Of a stretch of 64,000 nt of DNA, positions 34,264-42,191 are shown piece after piece; position 1 is the stretch's first letter, and each line of letters begins with the position of its first letter. Source of the stretch: Oscillospiraceae bacterium (GTDB taxonomy: Bacteria; Bacillota; Clostridia; Oscillospirales; Acutalibacteraceae); the NCBI GenBank assembly GCA_009785335.1, contig WQWM01000004.1:1-64000 (forward strand), written 5' to 3'. A model generated the notes under the pieces. That model made no database searches. It was given only the letters and a program-made list of their open reading frames with translations, and was not told where the DNA came from. The translations under genes were made by a program, and so were the position numbers.

Positions 34264-34797
34264 ATGCCGCAGCCGCGCAACCGTCAAGAATTCCTGGCGC
34301 AGCAGCAGCAGGCGCTTGCCGCTGCACGGGACATGCAGCGACGCAGCAAGTTCAACGATCATTGCAAGCCCTGTCCCCCGCCTTGCCCGCCACCATGCCC
34401 TCCGCCATGTACGCCGCGCAGGCCGGTTTCTTGCCCTCCACCGCACCACAAGATTCCCGCACCTTGCCCGCAGAAAAAACGCAAACAACCGCAAGCAAAG
34501 CAGACCTGCAAATCCGCCCGCTCAAACAATCCGTTGCCCACACCCTGCCCGCCGCCGCCAAAACCCGACAACGGCTTGAGCGGCTTGTTTTCGCTGTTTG
34601 GCGGAATGGGCGGCTTGGGCGGTTTGGGTGGCGCAAGCAAAAATCATGGCTCCAGTTGCAAAAAAACGGACTGCAACTGCACGCGAGAAAGTGACGAAAA
34701 TGGCGATGCTGGCTTGGTCATTCTGCTGATGTCGCTGCTGCAAAAAGAGCAAGCCGACCCCGGGCTGATGATGGCATTGATGTATATTTTGATGTAG
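34264..34797 (+). CDS. Cys/Pro-rich protein with hydrophobic C-terminal helix
   Basis: 177 residues. A Gln-rich helix (RQEFLAQQQQALAAARDMQ) leads into CPPPCPPPCPPPC repeats, a basic KKRKQ patch, a Gly/Leu-rich segment (GGMGGLGGLGGA), a second Cys cluster (CKKTDCNC) and a final hydrophobic helix (GLMMALMYILM). No signal peptide. The composition suggests a crosslinked structural protein, perhaps of the spore; role inferred only from composition and neighbours. AAGGAGG precedes the ATG. Confidence 0.7.
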   Translation: MPQPRNRQEFLAQQQQALAAARDMQRRSKFNDHCKPCPPPCPPPCPPPCTPRRPVSCPPPHHKIPAPCPQKKRKQPQAKQTCKSARSNNPLPTPCPPPPKPDNGLSGLFSLFGGMGGLGGLGGASKNHGSSCKKTDCNCTRESDENGDAGLVILLMSLLQKEQADPGLMMALMYILM

Positions 34798-34910
34798 TAT
34801 AGAATGTAAAGTATATTGTGTGGCATCTTTAACATTCTACACTTTACACTCTACACTTTCTATTGCATTTTTCCTTCAGGTGTGTTATAATAAGGTCAGG
34901 AGGTAAGATT

Positions 34911-36170
34911 ATGAAATTTACACCTGATTTAGCCGGATACCTGTTTTGCAATCTGACCAAAAAAAGCGACAACGAAGTCTACCGCATCGCGTTCATCCTC
35001 AACGAAGACGTTAACCCCGCGCGGTTCCAACAAGCGATTGACGACGTGCGCCCGCGCTTTCCGTCGTTTTTTGTGCGGCTGCACCGCGGTTTTATGCGCG
35101 ATAGCCTTATTCCGGTCGGAAAAATCAACGTGACGCCCGAACAAGGGCATCCCTGCCGCAAAATGCCCATTGATAAAAACGGCACACTCCTGCGTTTTTT
35201 CTACAATGGCCCTCGCTTGGCGCTAGAGCTATCGCATGCCGTGTCTGACGGCGAAGGCGTGCTGGTTTTCATGAAAACCGTGTTGGCTCGCTACCTTGAA
35301 TTGGGCGGCGTGGAAATTATTCATGCTGAAACCGGGTTGCCGCAACTGGACGAGCCACCCAAACCCGAAGAACTGCGCGACGACTACCGCCACTTTGCCC
35401 GCAAAGTCAAAGGCAAGGTGCCCAACCCGCCCTCCACGTGGAAATACACGCCCAAAAAGCACCTGGATTTCCTGCAAATTCAGCATGGACGTTTACCCAT
35501 TGCACAGCTGCTTAGTCTTTCCAAAGCGCAGGGTGTTACCGCCACCGAATATCTAACAGCTGCCTATATGCTGGCGTTTTATCGCACACAGCCTGCAGCG
35601 CGCAGCACCAAAAAGTCGCTGGTCATGACCATCCCACTCTCAGCCCGCAAAATGTTTGGCAGCACCAGCCTGCGCAACTTTGCGCTGGTGACCGACGTGA
35701 GCTTTAAACCAAGCGACAAACCCGGCGAATGGTCCTTCGAGGAGATTTTGGCCGCTATCAAAGGGCAGCTTGCCGCCGCCTGCACCGAAGAAGAAATGCG
35801 CAAAAACCTGTGGAAAATGGCAGCACTGGGCAGCCTGCCCATCATCAAAATTGTGCCCAACGTGGTGTTGCGCCCGTTTATCAACCTTGGCTATCGCATT
35901 GTGAGCCGCGAAACCAGCTGCCTGAGCAATCTGGGCAAACTGGAGATGCCCGCATGCATGCAGCCGCATGTGCGCACAGCCGAAATCACCGTGAGCAACA
36001 CACCAGCGGGGCGCATTCAGTTCGTTACGTTCAGCTATGGCGACTTCTTGGAAGTATTCCAAAGCAGCTCCACCCACGAAACTGTGGTGCAGCAAACGTT
36101 TTTCAAGATTCTGCAAGAGCGCGGCATTGACGTGAAATACGGCGATTATGCCGATATCTTGAACCGATGA
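34911..36170 (+). CDS. Condensation-type acyltransferase (HxxxDG)
   Basis: 419 residues from the ATG at 34911, with AGGAGG upstream. The fold is that of CoA-dependent/condensation acyltransferases: the active-site motif H-A-V-S-D-G occurs in LELSHAVSDGEGV (about 107-119), and a DFG-like late segment (FVTFSYGDFLEVF) is near 380. Members esterify alcohols or lipids using acyl-CoA; no carrier-protein or NRPS gene is adjacent, so a lipid or alcohol acetyltransferase-like role is likelier. It overlaps rsmI by 4 nt. Confidence 0.8.
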   Translation: MKFTPDLAGYLFCNLTKKSDNEVYRIAFILNEDVNPARFQQAIDDVRPRFPSFFVRLHRGFMRDSLIPVGKINVTPEQGHPCRKMPIDKNGTLLRFFYNGPRLALELSHAVSDGEGVLVFMKTVLARYLELGGVEIIHAETGLPQLDEPPKPEELRDDYRHFARKVKGKVPNPPSTWKYTPKKHLDFLQIQHGRLPIAQLLSLSKAQGVTATEYLTAAYMLAFYRTQPAARSTKKSLVMTIPLSARKMFGSTSLRNFALVTDVSFKPSDKPGEWSFEEILAAIKGQLAAACTEEEMRKNLWKMAALGSLPIIKIVPNVVLRPFINLGYRIVSRETSCLSNLGKLEMPACMQPHVRTAEITVSNTPAGRIQFVTFSYGDFLEVFQSSSTHETVVQQTFFKILQERGIDVKYGDYADILNR

Positions 36171-36991
36171 AGCTATACATCGTCGGCACGCCCATCGGTA
36201 ACTTGGGCGACATATCACCGCGTGCTGTGCAAACGCTGCAAACCTGCGATTTCATTGCCGCCGAAGACACCCGTGTAACGGCCAAGCTGCTGCATCACTT
36301 TGGCATCGCCACGCCCATGGTCAGCTATCACGAGCACAATGCGCGCGCCAGCGGTGCTGCAATTTTGCAGCGCCTGCAAGGGGGTAAAGTTGCCGCCCTT
36401 GTCACCGACGCCGGCCTGCCCGCGATTTCCGACCCCGGGCAACAGCTCATTGATGCCTGCCATGAAGCGGGAATTCCTGTGGAAAGCGTGCCCGGCCCCA
36501 CGGCGTTTGCCACGGCATTGGCGCTCAGTGGCATGCCCAGCGGCCGCTTCACGTTTGAGGGCTTTCTCAGCGTAACCAAGCGCAACCGCCGCGAGCATCT
36601 TGCTGCCTTGGCAAACGAAACCCGCACCATGATATTCTACGAAGCCCCGCACAAGCTGCCCCACACCTTGCGCGACCTCGCCGAGCATTTCGGCGAACGC
36701 CCACTGGCGATTGTACGCGAACTGACCAAGCTGCACGAGCAAGTCATCCGCACCACCTGTGCACAGGCAGCGATTGATTACCCCGAAGCCACGCTGAAGG
36801 GCGAAATCGTGCTGGTCCTAATGGGCGCAGAGCCTGTGAAGGTCGAAGCCTTGTCGCTTGAACAAGCCGTCGCGTTGGCGCGTGACTATGCCGACAAGGG
36901 CGCAACCTTGCCAGAGGCGGCCAAGCGTGCCGCGCGTGAAAGTGGCTGTCGCCGCGGCGAAATCTATGCTACATTAACGAAAGAGAGCTAA
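36167..36991 (+). CDS. rsmI: 16S rRNA (cytidine(1402)-2'-O)-methyltransferase
   Basis: 274 residues. The start LYIVGTPIGNLGDISPRA and the following AAEDTRVTAKLL are diagnostic. SDPG and PGPTAFATALALSGMP line the SAM pocket of this tetrapyrrole-methylase fold. It methylates C1402 in the ribosomal decoding centre. The start codon overlaps the stop of the acyltransferase gene. Confidence 0.95.
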   Translation: MKLYIVGTPIGNLGDISPRAVQTLQTCDFIAAEDTRVTAKLLHHFGIATPMVSYHEHNARASGAAILQRLQGGKVAALVTDAGLPAISDPGQQLIDACHEAGIPVESVPGPTAFATALALSGMPSGRFTFEGFLSVTKRNRREHLAALANETRTMIFYEAPHKLPHTLRDLAEHFGERPLAIVRELTKLHEQVIRTTCAQAAIDYPEATLKGEIVLVLMGAEPVKVEALSLEQAVALARDYADKGATLPEAAKRAARESGCRRGEIYATLTKES

Positions 36992-36994
36992 ATC

Positions 36995-37606
36995 GTGCTG
37001 CAATCCATCCGAGATTACCCAATTCTATACGCTGTCATCGCTGTGCTCGTTCCCCTGTGTATTCTCGCGTGGGTGAAAGCCTCGCGTGCCTCGGCACGAC
37101 GCAATGCGAACCGTGATGCCGTCATCGCGCAGCTGAAAGAATATCACGCACTGCGGCGTGAGTTTGCCGAGCCCACCACCGAGCAAATGGCAACTGCCGA
37201 ACCCACGCGGCTCATCGCAGGGTTGTGTGCCAATGTGCAGCATCGCTTGGAGGAGTCCGACGATCCCGATGCTCTGTTCGCCACACTGCCCGAAGCTGCA
37301 CAGTTCGCCTATGCACTGGGCTATCTGCTGGAAGACGGCAGCGAGCAGCTCAGTCATTTTTTCCGCCGCAACGGTGCGCCGCTCACCGATGTTGCTCAGC
37401 GGGCCGTGCAAACATTTTTATCCCCTGAATTTGCTGAAGTCTTCACCGCGCTATTCAACATCCACAACGGCACCGCCCCCGACCACGTCAACGACATCCC
37501 TGCGCTTGACGATCGCGCACGAACGATCATGCAGCAATCCTCGTGTTGGCAAACCACGCAAGCCTATTTCTTAAAAAATATCACCGCCTTTACGATTAAC
37601 CCTTGA
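36995..37606 (+). CDS. Single-pass membrane protein of unknown function
   Basis: 203 residues, start GTG at 36995, 3 nt after rsmI. One N-terminal membrane helix (about 8-25) and a cytoplasmic or external helical domain. No motif recognised. Probably in the rsmI operon. Confidence 0.65.
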   Translation: MLQSIRDYPILYAVIAVLVPLCILAWVKASRASARRNANRDAVIAQLKEYHALRREFAEPTTEQMATAEPTRLIAGLCANVQHRLEESDDPDALFATLPEAAQFAYALGYLLEDGSEQLSHFFRRNGAPLTDVAQRAVQTFLSPEFAEVFTALFNIHNGTAPDHVNDIPALDDRARTIMQQSSCWQTTQAYFLKNITAFTINP

Positions 37607-37631
37607 CTTTTTCTACCATTTCGGGTAAAAT
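37603..37631 (+). promoter_or_regulatory. Sigma-A promoter for the HEAT-like protein
   Basis: TTGACT, 17-bp spacer, TAAAAT; the -35 box overlaps the stop codon of the preceding gene. Confidence 0.7.
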
Positions 37632-37673
37632 AAATTTAACGCACTTCAATTTGAGAAAGGGGCCCCAGAATCC

Positions 37674-38468
37674 ATGCCAAAAAAGACAAAACTGCTCGAC
37701 CCCACCCCAAACTATGAACAAGAGGAACTCTTGCGGCGCCGCGAGGAAATTCTCACCCGAGCCAGACAACAGGAAGACACCGAACAAGCCGTAATGAAAG
37801 CGCTTGTGGAGCAAGACGAAGAGCCCGGCGTGTTGGCACAGCTGGCTGCACAAGGCACACAATTGGAGCTTTGGTACCTGCGCTACATGATTGTGGAGCG
37901 CATTGGCCGCCAGATTTTGCTCAATGGCGGCTATAGCCAAAGCGAGTTGCAAGCTTGGCTGTCCCCCTATGCCTTGCATGACGAAAAAAGTTGCGTGCGC
38001 CGCACGGCCATCAAACACCTCACGGACATCGGTACACTCACCCAGTCCGCCACTGGTGACACCGAGCAAATCGTGCGCAAAAAGGCCATTGAGCAGCTGC
38101 TAAAATTCATCCCCACAGCAGATGCCCTTGCCGCACTGAATCTGGTCGCCGCCAATGACCCTATTCCCGATTTACGCATGCTGGCCGTGTGCAATATCCT
38201 GGATCAAGATGTGATTACCCAGGTGGCAAAAACCGATGTGGAATCTACTATTCGCCAAGCCGCCACACGCAAGCTCACCAGCCAAGAAACCCTTGCCTGG
38301 ATAGCCATTCACGACCAAGCCTTGCCGGTGCGCACCACCGCCGCCGAACTAATGACTGACATTTCAGCGTTGGTCAAGGCCGCAGCCGCACTGCAAGCTC
38401 CCCCGCCCGTGCCAGCCGCTGAAGAACCAGCAGAGGAATCCCCCGAAGAAGACATCGCCGAGGAATAA
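37674..38468 (+). CDS. HEAT-repeat-like helical protein
   Basis: 264 residues. A charged coiled N-terminus (1-50) leads into repeating helix pairs with the spacing VRRTAIKHLTDIGTL, VRKKAIEQLLKFIP, IRQAATRKLTSQ and VRTTAAELMTDI, each with the V/I-R-x-x-A signature of HEAT/ARM repeats. A Pro/Glu-rich acidic tail ends it. Such repeats bind proteins; partner unknown. Start ATG 37674 with GAAAGGGG upstream. Confidence 0.75.
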   Translation: MPKKTKLLDPTPNYEQEELLRRREEILTRARQQEDTEQAVMKALVEQDEEPGVLAQLAAQGTQLELWYLRYMIVERIGRQILLNGGYSQSELQAWLSPYALHDEKSCVRRTAIKHLTDIGTLTQSATGDTEQIVRKKAIEQLLKFIPTADALAALNLVAANDPIPDLRMLAVCNILDQDVITQVAKTDVESTIRQAATRKLTSQETLAWIAIHDQALPVRTTAAELMTDISALVKAAAALQAPPPVPAAEEPAEESPEEDIAEE

Positions 38469-38480
38469 CCCCACCATATG

Positions 38481-38505
38481 CCACCTGCTATGCAGGTGGT
38501 TTTTG
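38481..38505 (+). terminator. Terminator of the HEAT-like gene
   Basis: CCACCTGC/GCAGGTGG hairpin followed by TTTTT. Confidence 0.8.
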
Positions 38506-38527
38506 CATAAATATTTGTATTTTTAGC

Positions 38528-38556
38528 TTGTATTTGCGAAAAAAATGTGCTATAAT
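38528..38556 (+). promoter_or_regulatory. Sigma-A promoter
   Basis: TTGTAT, 17-bp spacer, TATAAT, upstream of the gene at 38588. Confidence 0.75.
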
Positions 38557-38587
38557 AGTTGGGATGTAAGCACAGGAGGGTATTGAT

Positions 38588-39271
38588 ATGCAAAAAAGCA
38601 AGAAAATCGCCGTGATCGCCGTGTGTGCGGCACTTGTGCTGGCCATCGCGGGCGGCGTTTTGGTGTTTGCTGCCACTCCGCGCCATGCGGTGGATTTCGA
38701 TCATCTCACCCAGCAGGACATCCGCAACCTATATCGTCAACGCAACAGCAGCAACCGCCAAACCAACATTCCGCGCAGGCTAAGCACGTTGATGGGCCTT
38801 GTTGAAAACGACACCATCCTACATAATGGCACACAAGCACGTGCCGCAGAAGAAGCTTCCGGACGACAATTCATTGTCCAGCAATTTCTGCTCACCGACC
38901 ATGAAACCCACGCACAGCTACACGCAACCGATTTCGACATCCAACGCAGCATGTTAGTGCATGCCTTAACCAAGCTTGCGCTGGTGAACAACCTGCAAGA
39001 AGTATGGTTCATCGTGGAATTTGCTGACTTGCCTGAAGATAACACGATTGCGCAATACCTAGCACTACAAAGCGGTGAATACATTGGCCAAGGTGCCTAC
39101 TCCATTCGCTTTTGCGCTGACCAAGCCAGCCGCGTCATTGGCCGTGATATTCGCACCGTAACGGATAGCTTGGACAGCTTCACTACCTTCATGCACGATA
39201 TTGTGGCCATTGATTTTGCCCAATTGCAAAGCAGGCAACACCCGCAAATTCGCCCCGAAGCACGCAGATAG
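38588..39271 (+). CDS. Membrane-anchored extracytoplasmic protein of unknown function
   Basis: 227 residues. One membrane helix or uncleaved signal (about 7-29) and an extracellular alpha/beta domain. The segment VHALTKLALVNNLQEVWFIVEF suggests a small-domain repeat such as DUF4825, but I am not confident. AGGAGGG ribosome site. Monocistronic, with its own promoter and terminator. Confidence 0.7.
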   Translation: MQKSKKIAVIAVCAALVLAIAGGVLVFAATPRHAVDFDHLTQQDIRNLYRQRNSSNRQTNIPRRLSTLMGLVENDTILHNGTQARAAEEASGRQFIVQQFLLTDHETHAQLHATDFDIQRSMLVHALTKLALVNNLQEVWFIVEFADLPEDNTIAQYLALQSGEYIGQGAYSIRFCADQASRVIGRDIRTVTDSLDSFTTFMHDIVAIDFAQLQSRQHPQIRPEARR

Positions 39272-39286
39272 AACACCTCTCTACAT

Positions 39287-39319
39287 AAAAAACCTAGCCA
39301 TAAACGGCCGGGTTTTTTT
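39287..39319 (+). terminator. Terminator
   Basis: AACCTAGCC/GGCCGGGTT imperfect stem and TTTTTTT. Confidence 0.7.
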
Positions 39320-39435
39320 GTGTCTTTTTTGTATGGTATATTTTTCCTCTTTTTATTTCTACATACCGTGGACAAAATGTTTATGCGAAAACTGTATAAT
39401 AGAAACTAATATTACCAAGACGAAGAGGGAAAGGT

Positions 39436-39690
39436 ATGCCTTACCATGCGCGCATTGTTGATGAAAGCCAAGCCATGAATATCGTTGGACCCAATGTCCG
39501 CAAACTTCGCCTGAAAAACGGCTGGAGTCAGCAGAAGCTTTCAAACAAATTGGAGCTATTGCCTGTGTATATTTGCCGAGGCTCAATTTCGCGTTTAGAA
39601 GAGCAACGTCGCACCGTCACCGACTATGAAGCTGCGGGCCTTGCCAAAGTGCTTGGCATCACCATCGCAGAATTATATACGCTGGAATGA
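39436..39690 (+). CDS. Small XRE-type HTH regulator
   Basis: 84 residues, almost entirely one helix-turn-helix domain: VRKLRLKNGWSQQKLSNKL ... GSISRLEEQRRTVTDYEAAGLAKVLGITIAELY. A TATAAT box (about 39400) and GAGGGAAAGG lie upstream. It is a cytoplasmic DNA-binding protein with unknown target; the intervening LLPVYICRG between HTH helices 2 and 3 is slightly long for the family. Confidence 0.85.
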   Translation: MPYHARIVDESQAMNIVGPNVRKLRLKNGWSQQKLSNKLELLPVYICRGSISRLEEQRRTVTDYEAAGLAKVLGITIAELYTLE

Positions 39691-39707
39691 ACTAACCCAT
39701 AAAACAC

Positions 39708-39738
39708 AAACGCCCTGCATGTTTTGCAGAGCGTTTTT
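39708..39738 (+). terminator. Terminator of the XRE gene
   Basis: AAACGCCCTGCA/TGCAGAGCGTTT hairpin followed by T residues. The following 230 bp (39740-39968) carry CCCCCTC/GAGGGGG and CTCCTTCC/GGAAGGAG palindromes of the dispersed type and no gene. Confidence 0.75.
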
Positions 39739-39968
39739 GATTATAGTAAGTTATCGCTCCGCCTTGCAATTCGCACCCCCTGCGCCTGCGAGCGCTTTCC
39801 CCCTCTAAAGAGGGGGGTGAGGCTTACTTCTTCACGTTTTGCTGGCGTTATATCCTTTTTGCCCCCAAGCTCCTTCCTCTGGAAGGAGCTCCCCGAGTCG
39901 CGAGGGGTGAGGAAGGCTCGCGGAGCGACAGCAACGAATAAAAGCAAACTGCTTTCAAGTTAATTGAT

Positions 39969-40697
39969 TTATTCCCGAGTGAATGCACCGCCGTCGCCCC
40001 ATTGCCAAGTGCCAGCACCTGCGCCGAGCGCAAAGTGCAGCTTGGCAATGCCCAGGTCAACCCAGCTGCGGCTATTGACCAACGTAACACAAGCCATGTC
40101 GTCTTGATAACTGAACATCCAAGGTTGCAGATTGCGGGCCGAGGGCGCACGCTCCACGGCCTGCACGCCTGCAACAAACCAGTCTGGTGCGTTATTCGCA
40201 GCGGCCATCATGTCCTCAGCACGTTTGGTGCGGCGATGCGTCATCGACTGAATGAACCGCTCACGCGCATTGTCGTCCGGTGCGCAATGCCCCAGCGTAA
40301 TCGCGCAATACAACTGCTCATCATCAGCCAGCTCAAAGGGGCAATCAGCCCGGCGAAAGCTGCCGCCAACCCAGCAAGTGCCCAAGCCCAACGCCACCGC
40401 CTGCAGCATAAACAGTTCGCCAAAGTAGCCCATTTTCTCTTCTGCAATGGAGCAGCCGCGCTTGGCAATCAGCCCCGCATAGTGCTGCACACCAGTGAGC
40501 AAGCCATAACTTTTGCGAAAACCTGCAAAGGCTGTGCCATCGTTAAACACCAACTCAATGCGCATGTCGCCCGCCGCGCCATATGCATCGGCAAAAGCTT
40601 GCAGTTTTTCTTGCACATCTGGCGCAATTGCCTGATCAAGGTATTTTCTGCGCGACCGGCGCAGGTTTGCGGCTTGTGTTAGCTCGTGATTGTTCAT
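39969..40697 (-). CDS. Nitroreductase-family protein (putative)
   Basis: 242 residues. RRSRRKYLDQAI at the start is the flavin-phosphate-binding region of nitroreductases, and GELFMLQAVALGLGTCWVGG is the matching core helix; ERAPSARNLQPWMFSY near 200 repeats the S-x-x-N-x-Q-P-W/F motif. Gene order within the protein resembles the TM1586-like double nitroreductase group. FMN-dependent reduction of an unknown substrate is expected. Its ATG immediately follows the stop of the XRE gene (GAGAAATAAATG), so translation is coupled. Confidence 0.8.
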   Translation of the reverse strand: MNNHELTQAANLRRSRRKYLDQAIAPDVQEKLQAFADAYGAAGDMRIELVFNDGTAFAGFRKSYGLLTGVQHYAGLIAKRGCSIAEEKMGYFGELFMLQAVALGLGTCWVGGSFRRADCPFELADDEQLYCAITLGHCAPDDNARERFIQSMTHRRTKRAEDMMAAANNAPDWFVAGVQAVERAPSARNLQPWMFSYQDDMACVTLVNSRSWVDLGIAKLHFALGAGAGTWQWGDGGAFTRE

Positions 40698-42002
40698 TTA
40701 TTTCTCCATCATCAGTGTATTCAGTTCCCGCAGCCAGCCGCGCATGTGCTCCCGGTGCGCCAGCAAGTTTTCGATATGCTGGCGGCGGGCGGCGGCATAT
40801 TTCTTCGGCTTTTTCGGCTCATTCAGGCCGTCGCGTTCGCGTGTTATTCTGTCCACGGCAATGGTGATTTGGCACACAATGTCATGCACTTGCCTGTTGC
40901 CATGCAGTGCCAGCTTTTTGTAGTATGACAGCAGACACTGCTGCGTGTAAATTGAGTTTTGGTAGAGGGCGTATGTGAAAATGTCGTTGAGAGCAAAGAG
41001 AGCGACGGTGTTTTCATCGGTGTCGCAGGCCTCCAACCACGCGCGAAGTGCTTTGTCGCCGGCGATAAGCTCGTTCGACCACGATGATTTGTCGTCAATT
41101 TCGGTTTTGTCCAACACTTGCAGCGCATACGCAATTGTGTCGCAATCCGTGACGGTCGCCTGTGTTTTGTCGCCAATCACCAACACGCGAAACGCGAAAT
41201 CTTCGTCCCAGCGCGCGGGGTTTACGAACATGCCCAGCTCGTTGGTTTGCACAGCGCACTCCTCACAATACGTGTAGCCCATCAGCGTGTCGCCGCCTTG
41301 CGCATAGCCGGTGATAATATTGAACTCCGGAATACCGCCCGGCCATTCCATCACAACGGGTCGCCCCTGCTCCACCGACCACGTGATTATTTTGCGCATT
41401 TCGTCTGGCGTGGCGTTTTCGCGCGTGAGCCAAAGATAATCGCGGCCATAGTAGCCCATCACGCGCGCGACCATTTCGCCAATGTCGTTAATATGCCAGA
41501 GCTCCTCAATCATGTGCCGCTTAACGGTGTTCCACAAAAAGCCGTAGCCCACGCCAGTGATGTGCATGAGCTCGCGGAAGCGTTCATTAAGCTGCGGGTA
41601 AGTGACATCCGTGTGCCCCGCCTCTTGCGCCTCAACGCAGCAAAGCGCCTCGGCAAGCATTGCGGGGAAGGAGTACCACATGTCGCAGCCCTCGGGCGGC
41701 TTCCAACGGCTGATGCGTGGAACCCACGACAGTAGCTGCTGTTCCGGCAGCGCGAAGTTGCGTTCCATGAAGCTTGTGATTTGATTGCGCGCCTGTCCGG
41801 GTGTTAGAATGTCGTTCACGTTACAACCCAGTGTCTCCGCCAGCGCGCACAGCAACGCTGTTTCGGGCAGGGTATGCCCATTTTCCCATTTGCTGATGCT
41901 CTGCACCGACACACCCAGCTTTTCGGCCAGTTCCTCCTGCGTGTGGTTGTTTTGGTGGCGCAATTGCGTGATTTGATTGCCAATGCGAATATTGTCTAAC
42001 AT
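40698..42002 (-). CDS. XRE regulator with C39/BtrH-like C-terminal domain
   Basis: 434 residues. HTH at about 7-60 (ITQLRHQNNHTQEELAEKLG, VSVQSISKWENGHTLPE). The large C-terminal part (about 100-330) contains VGYGFLWNTVK, RPVVMEWPGGIPEFNIITGY and MGYTYCEEC, which resemble papain/C39-like or BtrH-type domains found on some regulators in Clostridia; a Cys-His pair is not certain. It is followed without a gap by the nitroreductase gene, suggesting it controls or senses that enzyme's substrate. Confidence 0.75.
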   Translation of the reverse strand: MLDNIRIGNQITQLRHQNNHTQEELAEKLGVSVQSISKWENGHTLPETALLCALAETLGCNVNDILTPGQARNQITSFMERNFALPEQQLLSWVPRISRWKPPEGCDMWYSFPAMLAEALCCVEAQEAGHTDVTYPQLNERFRELMHITGVGYGFLWNTVKRHMIEELWHINDIGEMVARVMGYYGRDYLWLTRENATPDEMRKIITWSVEQGRPVVMEWPGGIPEFNIITGYAQGGDTLMGYTYCEECAVQTNELGMFVNPARWDEDFAFRVLVIGDKTQATVTDCDTIAYALQVLDKTEIDDKSSWSNELIAGDKALRAWLEACDTDENTVALFALNDIFTYALYQNSIYTQQCLLSYYKKLALHGNRQVHDIVCQITIAVDRITRERDGLNEPKKPKKYAAARRQHIENLLAHREHMRGWLRELNTLMMEK

Positions 42003-42048
42003 ATCTTTCTCCTTTGTTTGGTTGGGGATAAGACAAGTTTAGCATAGC

Positions 42049-42110
42049 TCACGCAATTTTTCCATCACGCAATGTATATAATTTTTCACCTCAACTTAAA
42101 CTTAAGTTTA
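42049..42110. promoter_or_regulatory. Candidate operator region upstream of the XRE gene
   Basis: A direct repeat TCACGCAAT (42049-42057 and 42065-42073, 16-bp period) and a perfect 18-bp palindrome CTTAAACTTAAGTTTAAG lie before the minus-strand start. Either could be bound by the XRE protein; unproven. Confidence 0.45.
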
Positions 42111-42191
42111 AGCCTTTGGCTTTCACGAACCTATAACAGAACACAGCGAAGCGACATCAGTTTTTTTGGTTCTTTTTTTCCAAAAAAAGAA

